From Flavobacteriales bacterium (GTDB lineage Bacteria > Bacteroidota > Bacteroidia > Flavobacteriales_F > PHOS-HE28), in contig JAHBUL010000008.1 in assembly GCA_019638085.1 (NCBI GenBank), positions 124,001-188,000 on the forward strand: a stretch of 64,000 nucleotides of DNA, read 5' to 3'. The translations under genes and the position numbers were made by a program. The notes beneath the pieces are model-generated. The model was not told where the DNA came from. It saw only the letters and a list, made by a program, of their open reading frames with translations, and searched no databases. Numbering within the stretch: position 1 is the first letter of the stretch; each line of letters opens with the position of its first letter. Shown here in pieces: positions 16,659 to 26,067 of this stretch.

Positions 16659-18380
16659 ATGTCCTCCTTCGAATCGCTCGGTATACGGGCCGAAATTCTG
16701 CGCGCACTCACCGATCTTGGTTTCGAGAAACCCACGCCAGTACAAGAAAAAACGATCCCCTTGTTGCTTACCGGTGAAGGGGACATGGTCGCCTTGGCCC
16801 AAACAGGGACCGGCAAGACCGCCGCTTTCGGCATTCCCATGCTGGAGCGGATCGATACCTCCCAAAAGACGATCCAGGCATTGGTCCTCGCTCCTACCCG
16901 CGAGCTCTGTGTGCAGATCAGCAGGGATTTTGAACATTTTGCAAAACACCTGACAGGCATCAAGGTGGTGTCCGTTTATGGCGGAGCCAACATCCGTGAC
17001 CAGATCCGCGGCATCCAGCGTGGTGCCAATGTGGTGGTGGCAACGCCGGGCCGCCTGATCGACCTGCTGGAGCGCGGGGCCATCGACCTGGGGCATGTTC
17101 ACACGGCCATCCTCGACGAGGCTGACGAGATGCTCAACATGGGCTTCCAAGAGGACCTCACCAGCATCCTTGATCGCACGCCGAAAGAGAAGCGCACCTG
17201 GCTCTTCAGCGCCACCATGAGCCGCGAGGTTCGCCGTATTGCCAAGAACTACATGCGCGAGGCCGAAGAGGTGAGCATGGGCGAAGGGAATAAGGCCAAT
17301 GAATCCATTCAGCACCAGTATGCCGTGGTGATGGCACGGGACCGTTACCTCGCCCTGAAGCGCTTCGTGGATGCCGATCCGAACCTGTTCGCCATCGTAT
17401 TCTGCCGCACCAAACAGGACACCCAGGAGCTCGCCGAGAGCCTCACCAAGGACGGCTACAATGCTGATGCCATCCACGGTGACCTCAGCCAGCAGCAGCG
17501 CGACCGCGTAATGGAGCGCTACCGCAGCAAAAGCCTGCAAATGCTGGTCGCAACGGACGTGGCCGCACGCGGCATCGACGTGAGCAACGTGAGCCACGTG
17601 ATCCACTTCGACCTGCCCGGCGAGGTGGAGAGCTATACCCACCGCAGCGGACGCACGGGCCGTGCCGGGAAGACCGGTATTTCACTTAGCATCATCGGCG
17701 TGCGCGATGTGTTCAAGGTGCGCAACCTGGAGCGGCAGCTCAAGGTGCATTTCTCCTATGTGAAAGTGCCCGATGGTGCGGAGATCTGCGAACGGCAGTT
17801 GCTCACCATGATCGGCAAGATCAAGAGCGTGAAGGTGGATGAAGACGCCATCTCCCGTTACATGGACGCCGTGGAACTCGACCTGGCCGACCTCACTCGT
17901 GAGGACCTGATCAAGCGCGTGGTCTCCTTGGAGTTCAACCGCTTCCTGAAGCAGTACAAGGATGCACGCGACCTGAACGTGGACATGGCCAGCAAGGACC
18001 GCAATCCACGTGCTGGCGGGCAGGCGCGCGAACCGCGTGAGAAGAGCGGCTTCGGTCGCTCGTCGGATGGTCCGATGCGTTCGATGTTCATCAACATCGG
18101 CACCAAGGACGGTTTCGATAAAGGCAAGATGCTCGGTTATCTCTGCGGCATCACCGGCCTCACCGGCCAGAATTTCGGGCGTATCCTGCTGAAGGACATG
18201 TACAGCTTTATCGACATCGACAGCGAGCATTTCGATGAGGCGATGGGACATTTCAAGAATGCCAACTACAAAGGGCGCAAGGTCCGCGTGGATGAAGGAG
18301 GCGGAGCCGCTACCGGTGCGCGCGACTTCAAGGCGGACAAGAAGAAATTCAACAAGGCGCGATACGCCGGTGTGGCGTAG
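16659..18380 (+). CDS. DEAD-box ATP-dependent RNA helicase, DeaD/CsdA type
   Basis: A 573-residue helicase. The Q motif (FEKPTPVQEKTIP), motif I AQTGTGKTAA, Ia PTRELC, Ib TPGR, motif II DEADEM, motif III SATMS, motif V ATDVAARGID and motif VI HRSGRTGRAG are all in order over residues 1-370. A C-terminal region (MFINIGTKDGFDKGKMLGYL with YKGRKVRVDEG) is a DbpA-type RNA-binding domain. It probably remodels ribosomal or structured RNA, as in cold-shock helicases. The ATG at 16659 gives MSSFESLGI, the standard N-terminus; starts further upstream would add a non-family extension. Confidence 0.95.
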   Translation: MSSFESLGIRAEILRALTDLGFEKPTPVQEKTIPLLLTGEGDMVALAQTGTGKTAAFGIPMLERIDTSQKTIQALVLAPTRELCVQISRDFEHFAKHLTGIKVVSVYGGANIRDQIRGIQRGANVVVATPGRLIDLLERGAIDLGHVHTAILDEADEMLNMGFQEDLTSILDRTPKEKRTWLFSATMSREVRRIAKNYMREAEEVSMGEGNKANESIQHQYAVVMARDRYLALKRFVDADPNLFAIVFCRTKQDTQELAESLTKDGYNADAIHGDLSQQQRDRVMERYRSKSLQMLVATDVAARGIDVSNVSHVIHFDLPGEVESYTHRSGRTGRAGKTGISLSIIGVRDVFKVRNLERQLKVHFSYVKVPDGAEICERQLLTMIGKIKSVKVDEDAISRYMDAVELDLADLTREDLIKRVVSLEFNRFLKQYKDARDLNVDMASKDRNPRAGGQAREPREKSGFGRSSDGPMRSMFINIGTKDGFDKGKMLGYLCGITGLTGQNFGRILLKDMYSFIDIDSEHFDEAMGHFKNANYKGRKVRVDEGGGAATGARDFKADKKKFNKARYAGVA

Positions 18381-18447
18381 GATCGCAAACCTTCCGTGAT
18401 GTTACTTCGTGCTCTTCGCCTCTTCGAGGCGGACACAAAGTGACACG

Positions 18448-19146
18448 ATGGACCCTACCGAGGCTATAGCGGCACAATATGAGCGCCGCAAGAACGATCC
18501 AAGGCTGAGCGGCCTTTACGCCCCCAGTGCCTACCAACGGCATCTGATCGCCGAACGTCAAACGCACTACGAGCGGATCATCCGGCAACTTGGTAACCCG
18601 GCAGAGCTGCGCTTGTTGGAGATCGGGGCTGGCACCGGCGGCAACCTTCCTTTCTTTCTGGAACTTGGTTTCAAGCCTGAACATCTCCATGCCAACGAGC
18701 TGCTCCCGGATCGGGTGAAAGCACTGAGGGAGAATCACCCAGAGGTCACGGTTCATTCCGGGGATGCAATTGGGATCGGCCAAGAACTCAACGCCAGCTT
18801 TGACGTGGTGTTCCAGTCCACCGTCTTCACTTCCATTCTGGATGTCGCTCTCAAACGCCGGTTGGCGCAACGGATGTGGGAGCTTACCCGCGCCGGCGGA
18901 CTCGTGCTCTGGTACGATTTCACGTTCGACAATCCGCGCAATCCTGACGTGAAAGGGGTAAAGCCAGCGGAGGTGACCGCGTTGTTCCCGGAGGCTCGGA
19001 ACATCCAGTTCTGCAGGGTGACGTTGGCCCCACCGATCGGGCGACGCGTACAGCGCTTGTACCCGCTCTTCAACATCTTCCCCTTCCTGCGCACCCATGT
19101 GATCGCCACCCTTCACAAGCCAACATCCGGCACCCCAAAACAGTAG
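18448..19146 (+). CDS. Class I SAM-dependent methyltransferase
   Basis: A 232-residue protein with motif I LRLLEIGAGTGGNLPFF, an acidic position in LHANELLP, motif II-like VHSGDAIG, FDVVFQSTVFTSILD, and the strand GGLVLWYDFTFDNPRNPDVKG, which resembles small-molecule methyltransferases near glycan loci. Start at 18448 (MDPTEAIAAQYERRK) is preferred to one 13 codons upstream. The next gene begins 13 bp after its stop. Substrate not readable. Confidence 0.82.
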   Translation: MDPTEAIAAQYERRKNDPRLSGLYAPSAYQRHLIAERQTHYERIIRQLGNPAELRLLEIGAGTGGNLPFFLELGFKPEHLHANELLPDRVKALRENHPEVTVHSGDAIGIGQELNASFDVVFQSTVFTSILDVALKRRLAQRMWELTRAGGLVLWYDFTFDNPRNPDVKGVKPAEVTALFPEARNIQFCRVTLAPPIGRRVQRLYPLFNIFPFLRTHVIATLHKPTSGTPKQ

Positions 19147-19159
19147 TGTTCGGGCACCC

Positions 19160-19705
19160 ATGGACTATCGTTCAGCTCTATTGTACGACCGGAGCAAAGC
19201 CAACATCCAACGTATTGCCGACCATATTGGGGATCACCCCAAGCGCTTTGCAATACTGATGGACCTGGTGCTTCACGGGACGGACCGGGAAGCTCAACTG
19301 GCGGCGTGGCCGATGTCCATTGCGTGCGAAGCCCATCCGGAGCTGGGTACACCGTGGATGAAGAAAATGCTCGACGTACTGGATCGCACGGTGCATCCGG
19401 GTGTGCATCGCAATATCATCCGGGCAATGCAGTTCTGTATCTTACCGGTTGCGTTGCACGGCACGATCACGGATCGGATGTTCACCCTCCTGCAGGACCC
19501 CTCCAAGGCCATCGCTGTACGGGCCTTCAGCATGACCGTAGCCTTGCGCATGGTGATCCAATACCCCGAACTCACCGACGAATACAAGCTATTGCTGGAG
19601 GATGTACTTCGCACGTCGCCCGGGCCGGCAGTACGGTCGCGAGCCAAAAAGGCACTCCGGGTGTTGGATAGGAAGAAGACCCAAATTCCACCCGACCCGA
19701 GGTGA
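19160..19705 (+). CDS. HEAT/ARM-like helical-repeat protein, function unknown
   Basis: A 181-residue, probably cytoplasmic, all-helical protein with no signal peptide. Helix pairs such as PKRFAILMDLVLHGT, REAQLAAWPMSIACEAHPEL, WMKKMLDVLDRTVHPG and KAIAVRAFSMTVALRMV look like HEAT/ARM repeats, which usually bind proteins. The C-terminus is basic (RSRAKKALRVLDRKK). It sits 13 bp after a methyltransferase and its stop touches a possible upstream start of msrA. I do not recognise a named family. Confidence 0.7.
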   Translation: MDYRSALLYDRSKANIQRIADHIGDHPKRFAILMDLVLHGTDREAQLAAWPMSIACEAHPELGTPWMKKMLDVLDRTVHPGVHRNIIRAMQFCILPVALHGTITDRMFTLLQDPSKAIAVRAFSMTVALRMVIQYPELTDEYKLLLEDVLRTSPGPAVRSRAKKALRVLDRKKTQIPPDPR

Positions 19706-19746
19706 TGGCACTTGTCCGGATGGCTCCTCAACCCGCAACATCAACC

Positions 19747-20409
19747 ATGAAAACACAACTCGCATTCGTGATCCCGTTCACCCTTCTTGTGGCCTGCGGC
19801 AACAGCAGTACTTCCTCCTCCATTGCCGGCGACCACGCGAATGACCCGCAGGACACGACCCAAGAAGTGGACCTTTCCCACTTGAGCGTTGCGCACTTTG
19901 CTTCCGGCTGCTTCTGGTGTTCAGAGGAAATATTCTCCAGTGTGAAAGGCGTGCAGAAAGTGATCGCCGGGTATTCAGGCGGTACGGAACCCGACCCGAC
20001 GTACGAAGAGGTGAGCAGTGGAAGAACCGGACATGCGGAAGCGGTGGAGGTGTATTACGACCCGGAAGTGATCAGCTACGCAACCCTGGTGAAGATCTTT
20101 TTTGCCAGCCAGGACCCCACCACACCAAGCCGCCAAGGACCCGATGCAGGACCGCAATACCGCTCCATTGCATTCTACGATACGCCGGAGCAGAAGGCGA
20201 TCATCGAGGATGAGATCAGGGCTATCAACGCTTCGGGCGAGTATTCAAGGCCGGTTGTAACCGAGGTCACTGCTTTCAAAAAATTCTGGCCGGCCGAGGC
20301 CTATCACCAGGACTTCGTAAAGCGAAATCCGGATGATCGTTATGTACGCGGCGTATCCATGCCACGTTTCGAGCGGTTCAAGGAGAAGATGCCGGAGGTG
20401 CTGCAGTAA
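19747..20409 (+). CDS. msrA: Peptide-methionine (S)-S-oxide reductase, lipoprotein form
   Basis: MsrA reduces methionine-S-sulfoxide in damaged proteins. The catalytic GCFWC motif is present with the reactive Cys55, followed by GVQKVIAGYSGG and the conserved GRTGHAEAVEV, QYRS and AYHQDF blocks. The 220-residue protein begins with a lipoprotein signal (MKTQLAFVIPFTLLVAC, lipid Cys17), so it should be tethered in the envelope rather than cytoplasmic. An earlier in-frame start at 19705 overlaps the preceding stop but would bury the signal sequence, so 19747 is chosen. Confidence 0.93.
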   Translation: MKTQLAFVIPFTLLVACGNSSTSSSIAGDHANDPQDTTQEVDLSHLSVAHFASGCFWCSEEIFSSVKGVQKVIAGYSGGTEPDPTYEEVSSGRTGHAEAVEVYYDPEVISYATLVKIFFASQDPTTPSRQGPDAGPQYRSIAFYDTPEQKAIIEDEIRAINASGEYSRPVVTEVTAFKKFWPAEAYHQDFVKRNPDDRYVRGVSMPRFERFKEKMPEVLQ

Positions 20410-20529
20410 CTTGGGCGGAAGACCTCATTTTCCTCCAGTGCCGGCGGTTGATCCATGATCCATTGAATGGAATAATTGGGTATCCGCCGTATTGTGCGGA
20501 CACTGGACACACACGACCTTTGCAACTTC

Positions 20530-22014
20530 ATGCGCTGCCTTTTTTTCGTGCTCCTAACCGGAGCCGCTTTTTTCGCCCACGGTCAGTTCCCTTGTGATGT
20601 CTCCATCACGGTAACATCCCCCACCTGCCCCGATGATGCGGATGGCTCCATTACCGTAACACCCAACACACCGGGCCAATACACGTTCATCTGGCCGCAC
20701 GATGGCACCCTGCAAGGTCCCACCGCCACAGGCCTATCCGTGGGTCCGTACTCGGTTCAGGTGTTCGACACGACCGGATGCTTCAGTGTGATCGATACGC
20801 TGGTGATGCCACCGAACGTACCGCCGCTGGGAACGATCACTACGAGCAACATCAGTTGTGGCGGAATGGATGATGGAAGTATCACATTCGCGGTTAACCC
20901 CGGTCCATACACCTGGCAATGGATCGACGACCCCACCAACACGGCCACCACCCGCACTGGATTAGGCCCGGGTCAATATGCCGTGGTGGTCAACGGAGGC
21001 CTATGCCCTTCCTTCGTGTTCGCGGAATTGGGGAATCCGGCGGTCACCATTGGAGGATCGTTCACCTATTGCCCTTCCGCCCCCCCCAACCTTTCCACCA
21101 GCCTGTGGTGGGGTTTCCAGCCGGACGTTTACCTCTGGAGCACTGGTGATACCACCACCTCAATAGACGTTGACATAGGGACCGTGGGACCTGTGGAGTT
21201 GACCGCGATCGACACCGGCATCGGCTGCACGGTAACCACGGAGGTGTTCCTTACCATGCTCGATCCCCCTACCGTCACCTTCAGCGCACCGGACAGCCTG
21301 TGTCTTCGCTCACCGGGCACGGCCATCATGCTGAGCTCCAATGCGGATTCGCTGGTGTGGCACTGGGGTAGCAATGGCTTCAGCAACGAGCCCTATCCCA
21401 CCATCACATTCGATGAACCAGAGTGGCAACCCATCACCCTGCAAGGCTATGACCTCTTCGGTTGCGGAAGCGCCCCGATCCCGGACAGTGTGTACGTGAG
21501 GCCCCGCTTCCCTGCGGTCTTCTTCGCGGAGCAGGTACCCTGTACGCCCGGTATCGAGGTGGAATTCTCGAGCGATGCCGACTCCTGTGCCTTCTTCGTA
21601 GGCGACCGGCTGGTGTTGAACCAATGCCGCGGTTTCGCCAATGTGGACCTGGAGCGCTACGCCGAATACGACTTTACCTTCTACTCCACCCGGCCCGATC
21701 GCTGTGACGATACGGCCAGCTTCCACATCGACGTGCGCACCGTTCCCACCGCATTCATACCGAACTCCTTCACCCCGAACGGTGATAACATCAATGATAC
21801 GTGGCCCGGACCGTTGGACATCCCTGACCTCGACTACCAAGTGCAGGTCTTCAACCGCTGGGGCGAATTGCTTTGGGCCACTACGAATACTGACGAAAAG
21901 TGGGACGGCGACAACCTGCCCATGGGCGTGTACGTGTACCAGATGAAGATGCGTGACCCGTGCAACCCCACGGCGGAAATGGAGCGCAGGGGCTTCGTCA
22001 CGCTATTTCGGTAG
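20530..22014 (+). CDS. Secreted protein with SprB-like repeats and CHU_C-type T9SS C-terminus
   Basis: A 494-residue secreted protein with signal peptide (CLFFVLLTGAAFFAHGQ). Two SprB-like repeats follow (SITVTSPTCPDDADGSITV and NISCGGMDDGSITFAV), then beta-rich Ig-like modules. The C-terminus has the gliding-associated CHU_C/type B pattern: AFIPNSFTPNGDNINDTWP, YQVQVFNRWGELLWAT, GVYVYQMKMRD. Proteins of this type leave the cell by T9SS and work in adhesion or gliding. The ATG at 20530 starts the signal peptide; earlier starts lack one. Confidence 0.9.
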   Translation: MRCLFFVLLTGAAFFAHGQFPCDVSITVTSPTCPDDADGSITVTPNTPGQYTFIWPHDGTLQGPTATGLSVGPYSVQVFDTTGCFSVIDTLVMPPNVPPLGTITTSNISCGGMDDGSITFAVNPGPYTWQWIDDPTNTATTRTGLGPGQYAVVVNGGLCPSFVFAELGNPAVTIGGSFTYCPSAPPNLSTSLWWGFQPDVYLWSTGDTTTSIDVDIGTVGPVELTAIDTGIGCTVTTEVFLTMLDPPTVTFSAPDSLCLRSPGTAIMLSSNADSLVWHWGSNGFSNEPYPTITFDEPEWQPITLQGYDLFGCGSAPIPDSVYVRPRFPAVFFAEQVPCTPGIEVEFSSDADSCAFFVGDRLVLNQCRGFANVDLERYAEYDFTFYSTRPDRCDDTASFHIDVRTVPTAFIPNSFTPNGDNINDTWPGPLDIPDLDYQVQVFNRWGELLWATTNTDEKWDGDNLPMGVYVYQMKMRDPCNPTAEMERRGFVTLFR

Positions 22015-22140
22015 CCCCACCACGCTTGGGCGCCGCCCCGAATACCACATCCCCTTTTCGGGTGATTTCCACATGCTGCGCTATTCGGCCCGTTAACTTG
22101 GTCATCGTGATCGAATCATTCACCTTCACCCATACGCACC

Positions 22141-23295
22141 ATGGAACGCTTCACCCTTCCGTTTCTCTCGCTTTTCCTCCTCGCCACCGCCGCCTGTAAC
22201 GGCAGCCCACAACAAGAGCAGATGGGGAATGGCCAATACGGATACACCGGACAAGACCAGACGAACCCCGTAGAGCAACGGCCGGGAGCCAATGCGCCCA
22301 ATGCGGTCAACGGTGGCGAGCAGTTGACCCGCCATGCCGTCAATGACCAGAAAACGGGTATGGTCAGCCAATGGGTCCCGCTCCCTTCTTCATGGAAGAT
22401 CGAACAAAGTGCAAATTCCAATGGTCTGGCGATCACCGGCCCCGGAGGCGTAAGGGTCTACTACAGGCCCGGCGGCACTTATACCTACTCCAACGACCCA
22501 TACGTGCAACAGACCTACCGAATGGCGGGCATCGCCATGCGGGCGCCCGTGGATATCGAAACGTACATGCAACAGGACCTCGCCCCATACATGGCGAAAA
22601 TGGGCATGCGTTTGGTAAAGCAATATCCGCTTCCGCAGGTAGCAGCGAAGAACGAAGCCTATTCGGCGCAGCTGTTCAAGGCGGCACCCGCGCGCGAAGT
22701 ACATGTATCCATGGGTTCCGATTGGGTGAACAGCAAAGGAGAACCCGTGTTCGTATTGGTGAACATGATGACGAGCATGGACCAGAACGGCGCGTACTGG
22801 AACGCGTTGCTCCAAATGATCGAGTCCGAACCAGCAAGCATGGAACAAGCGAAGGCTGCGTTGATATACAGCATCTTGAACACCCAATACAACCCGCAGC
22901 AGATCGCCGCATATAACGCCGATCTACAACGCGAGAACAGCCAAAGTTGGGCCCAGCACAATGCGCAGATGCAGGACAACAAGCGGAACTTCGACCAGCG
23001 CCAGCAGACCTATCGCGAGACACAGGACCACATCAACAAGAGCAATATGGACGCCTATAACTACAGGCAGCAGGTGAATGATGGCATCCAGCATAGCTTC
23101 AACAATTACATGATGGACGAGAAGACCGTGCGTGACAACAACACCGGCGAGCGTTACCAAGTGGAGACCGGAGCGAACCAGTATTGGATGAACAACAACA
23201 ACGAGTACATCAAGAGCAACGATGCGTTCTACGATCCCAACTTGGACCAGAACGTGAACAACCAACAATGGCAGGAAACGGAGATCGAGCCTTGA
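22141..23295 (+). CDS. Lipoprotein of unknown function, Gln/Asn-rich
   Basis: A 384-residue lipoprotein: signal MERFTLPFLSLFLLATAAC with lipid Cys19, then a low-complexity Gln/Asn/Gly linker to about residue 75. A globular region follows (VSQWVPLPSSWKIEQ, GGVRVYYRPGG, VDIETYMQQDLAPYM, EVHVSMGSDWV), then a long Gln/Asn-rich helical segment from about residue 255 (NSQSWAQHNAQMQDNKRNF) that may form coiled coil. The C-terminus repeats NNN and QQW. No family recognised. It stands alone, convergent with the DUF4173 gene. Confidence 0.75.
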   Translation: MERFTLPFLSLFLLATAACNGSPQQEQMGNGQYGYTGQDQTNPVEQRPGANAPNAVNGGEQLTRHAVNDQKTGMVSQWVPLPSSWKIEQSANSNGLAITGPGGVRVYYRPGGTYTYSNDPYVQQTYRMAGIAMRAPVDIETYMQQDLAPYMAKMGMRLVKQYPLPQVAAKNEAYSAQLFKAAPAREVHVSMGSDWVNSKGEPVFVLVNMMTSMDQNGAYWNALLQMIESEPASMEQAKAALIYSILNTQYNPQQIAAYNADLQRENSQSWAQHNAQMQDNKRNFDQRQQTYRETQDHINKSNMDAYNYRQQVNDGIQHSFNNYMMDEKTVRDNNTGERYQVETGANQYWMNNNNEYIKSNDAFYDPNLDQNVNNQQWQETEIEP

Positions 23296-23376
23296 GCGAT
23301 CATCCGGATCCCGCTGCGCTCCTCAACGGCTTTCTGAACTCAAGCACTGTACCGATCCAGTTTCAGCAGGTGCGTG

Positions 23377-24867
23377 CTATTCGATCCCAGTTCCACGCAA
23401 CGCCGCATAGGCTCGCGCACCGGCCAGGTTCCATTCCTTCCACGAGCGTTCCGGATAGGTGGTCACCAGATCATGCACCCGCTGATCAATGACCTGCCGG
23501 TAGCTTTCCGGGGTCATGTACAGATGCCTTGAATAGCGCTCTTCGCCACCGATCAGTTCCTTGTTGTGTACGGCGATCCTTTCCAATTCCTCCGGTGAAC
23601 GGACCAGGTACGGCAAGGCCTTGTCCGAGAGCGTGCTCAGGAAATCCAGGTGTACGAAGGCCTGTTCGCGGTGGTCCATGTTATAACGGGCGATGATGCC
23701 GTCCCAATTGAACAGGGCCATCACCAAGGCGATGCCATATACGGCCATGGCATTCGTGCGCAAGAGAAAATGATTCGTGCGGCCCCGCTGCACCTTTATC
23801 ATCACCAGCACCAAGGCGATGCACAAGGCCACCAGGAAAAAGATGACCCCGATGCGCTTGTAGGCCAGCGCATAGTAATGGATGTACCAGAAGTTGCGCA
23901 TCCCCACCGATAGTGAGAGCACCACATTCTGCGCCAGCCACGCATAGCTCAACAGCTTCACCACGCGGTTCCGTCGATGGAAATTCAGGTCGCCCCGGAA
24001 ATAATACAGCACGATCGCCGCACCCAAAAGGATGGACAACAGCAGCAAATACGTGCCTTCATGCACGAACTGTTTCAGGTACTGTCCATCGAATTCGAAA
24101 CCGATCCAGACGTATGTGATGTCGAGCACATTGGCAATGAGCAGCAGCACGTTCAGCCCGCCGAGCAGTACCGCGCCTGTAAGGAGTTCGCCTCGCACCC
24201 TCGGATCCATGGAATTCGAAGGCAACAGTTGATCCTTGCCGGAAGCCGCCCATAGCAAGAGGCTTTCGTTCCGCGTGGTCAGCAGCAAGAATCCGCTGAT
24301 CAGAAGGCCGATCAGGAAGCTAATGAACAAGGAGATATCCCAATGTTCGAACAACGCGAAGAACTTGACCATGAACTGATCGAAGTGCGGATTGGAAGCC
24401 CGGTACATGGCGATAAAGAGGAGCAATACCAAAGGAACCAGCGTAACGGACAGCACACCCTTCGGCGTGATGCCCACCCCGGTAGAATGCCGCTGCGGCA
24501 AAGGGATGGTGCGGAACAAAGCCAACGGCACTGCGGCCAAGTGCGCCACAGCGAGCACGGCGGAGCGGTTCAAGGCGTTCAGTTCAGGAGCCAATAGCAC
24601 GCCGACGGCCAGACCTGCGGAGATCAGGTTCACCGCCACCGTCAGCAGGGACCCGTGCATCAGCACCATGATCGCCGTCAGCAGCATGCCACCCAAGGCC
24701 AAGCGGGCTGGTGGCGTGAAGGGTCTTGGGCGGGTCCGCCAGAGTATCGCCACCACCACTATTTCGAACAGGATCAAATTCAACCCTATGCCTACGCCGT
24801 GGAAAAGGAAAACAAACAACCCGGCCATCAGCAGGCACAGGAGGAACAGTATGGTGGTACGTTTCAT
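23377..24867 (-). CDS. DUF4173 polytopic membrane protein
   Basis: A 496-residue inner-membrane protein with about 12 transmembrane segments, starting MKRTTILFLLCLLMAGLF. The C-terminal half carries the DUF4173 signature: VWIGFEFDGQYLKQFVHEG followed by TYLLLLSILLG, and YIHYYALAYKRIGVIFFL. It ends in a soluble tail of about 90 residues with SPEELERIAVHNKEL and YPERSWKEWN. Start at 24867 is preferred to a basic 19-residue upstream extension. Function unknown; no operon partner is evident. Confidence 0.85.
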   Translation of the reverse strand: MKRTTILFLLCLLMAGLFVFLFHGVGIGLNLILFEIVVVAILWRTRPRPFTPPARLALGGMLLTAIMVLMHGSLLTVAVNLISAGLAVGVLLAPELNALNRSAVLAVAHLAAVPLALFRTIPLPQRHSTGVGITPKGVLSVTLVPLVLLLFIAMYRASNPHFDQFMVKFFALFEHWDISLFISFLIGLLISGFLLLTTRNESLLLWAASGKDQLLPSNSMDPRVRGELLTGAVLLGGLNVLLLIANVLDITYVWIGFEFDGQYLKQFVHEGTYLLLLSILLGAAIVLYYFRGDLNFHRRNRVVKLLSYAWLAQNVVLSLSVGMRNFWYIHYYALAYKRIGVIFFLVALCIALVLVMIKVQRGRTNHFLLRTNAMAVYGIALVMALFNWDGIIARYNMDHREQAFVHLDFLSTLSDKALPYLVRSPEELERIAVHNKELIGGEERYSRHLYMTPESYRQVIDQRVHDLVTTYPERSWKEWNLAGARAYAALRGTGIE

Positions 24868-24999
24868 TCCGAAGGATTCCCCGTTCCAACGCGGGTTCCT
24901 TCGGCATTCGTATCCGGCGATCAAGTAGTTTTTTGCTACCGCTGCACCACCGCAGTGCCGAAAGAAGGACTAAGTGTAAGGCCTGTGTCCGCAGCGTGC

Positions 25000-26067
25000 T
25001 TAGCGCACAACGATGGAATGCCAAGTCACCGCGCCGCCACGATACACGCCGACGGGATACAGGCCTGGAGCAAGACCCTCGAGCGCAACATCCACCCGGG
25101 GCTGGGCGCCGAAGTCCTGCTCCAACACCAAGCGGCCTTGGCTGTCCACTACCTTGACCTGGATGCGCTGCACTTCACCTTGCTGTTCGATCCAGAAACC
25201 GGCATCGGACGTGGTCGGATTGGGTGCCACGATCACAGCGGATGAATGCGCAAGGTCCGGCACTTGCACAGTACCGGTGATGGTGGTATCCACGTTCACC
25301 ACCACACCGAAGGGGGGACCCCAGCCTCCATCATCATCCTGAGCGCGCATCCACAATACGTTGATGCCTTCTTCCACCGGTGGTATGGCGCCCCCCTTGA
25401 TGGCCTCAAATGCACCATCGAAGGAACCGTCGCTGGCCAACATGGGCATACCAGCTCCTTCTCCGGGATCGCTATCGAACCAATATTCCGCTGCGGCGAC
25501 ATGGATATCGGGAAAGCTCACACTACCAGCCAACACTTCGACCAGAATGCTGAAAGGCGCACCCCAGTTGTTGTTCACATCGAGCATGCGCATGCCCAAC
25601 ACGTGCATGCCCGGAGCAGGCAATTGGTTGATGTCCGCACCTACCGCCTCCAGAGCGTCATCATAGAGGCCATCCAATGCGAAGAGGGTGCTTCCATTGC
25701 CTTCTCCCGGGTCGGAATCCCAGAAGTATTCGCCTTGGCTCACATGGATATCCGGGAAGGATACCGCACTCGGCAACACTTGGATCAGAGTGCTGAACAC
25801 AGGCCCCCAGTTGCCGGCCTCGTCAAGCGCACGAATGGAAAAGGTATGCTCACCCGGAACTGGAAGTGTGCTGGTCGTGGCAAGCACATGCTCCAAGGCT
25901 TGGCCATAGCTGCCGTCCACAGCGACCAAGGCAGTGCCGTTGCCTTCACCGGGGTCCGCGTCCCAGAAATACTCGGTGTTCAAAAGCCCGGTCTGGCCGT
26001 AAAGCTGCGTACCCAAAAGCAGCAGCATCAAAATAAATATCCGGCGGATACACATGGGAACCAGCAT
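25000..26067 (-). CDS. Repeat-bearing T9SS cargo protein (three FWDxDPG repeats)
   Basis: A 355-residue secreted protein: signal peptide (RRIFILMLLLLGTQLYGQ), then three tandem repeats of about 80-85 residues. Each opens EYFWDADPGEGNGT or a variant, continues with LPVPGEHTFSIRALDEAGN, WGPVFSTLIQVL, and closes VSFPDIHV. A type A sorting tail follows (IVAPNPTTSDAGF, QVKVVDSQGRLV, LEGLAPGLYPVGVY). The Asp-rich DxDPGEG turn looks like a possible calcium site. The start ATG overlaps the stop of the upstream beta-helix gene as TAATG, so the two are coupled. Confidence 0.87.
   Translation of the reverse strand: MLVPMCIRRIFILMLLLLGTQLYGQTGLLNTEYFWDADPGEGNGTALVAVDGSYGQALEHVLATTSTLPVPGEHTFSIRALDEAGNWGPVFSTLIQVLPSAVSFPDIHVSQGEYFWDSDPGEGNGSTLFALDGLYDDALEAVGADINQLPAPGMHVLGMRMLDVNNNWGAPFSILVEVLAGSVSFPDIHVAAAEYWFDSDPGEGAGMPMLASDGSFDGAFEAIKGGAIPPVEEGINVLWMRAQDDDGGWGPPFGVVVNVDTTITGTVQVPDLAHSSAVIVAPNPTTSDAGFWIEQQGEVQRIQVKVVDSQGRLVLEQDFGAQPRVDVALEGLAPGLYPVGVYRGGAVTWHSIVVR

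Noticed and set aside
16494-17642. Upstream part of a long minus-strand frame ending in DUF4834
   Set aside because: Only the last 258 nt (16236-16493) read as a real protein; the rest is antisense to the DEAD-box gene.
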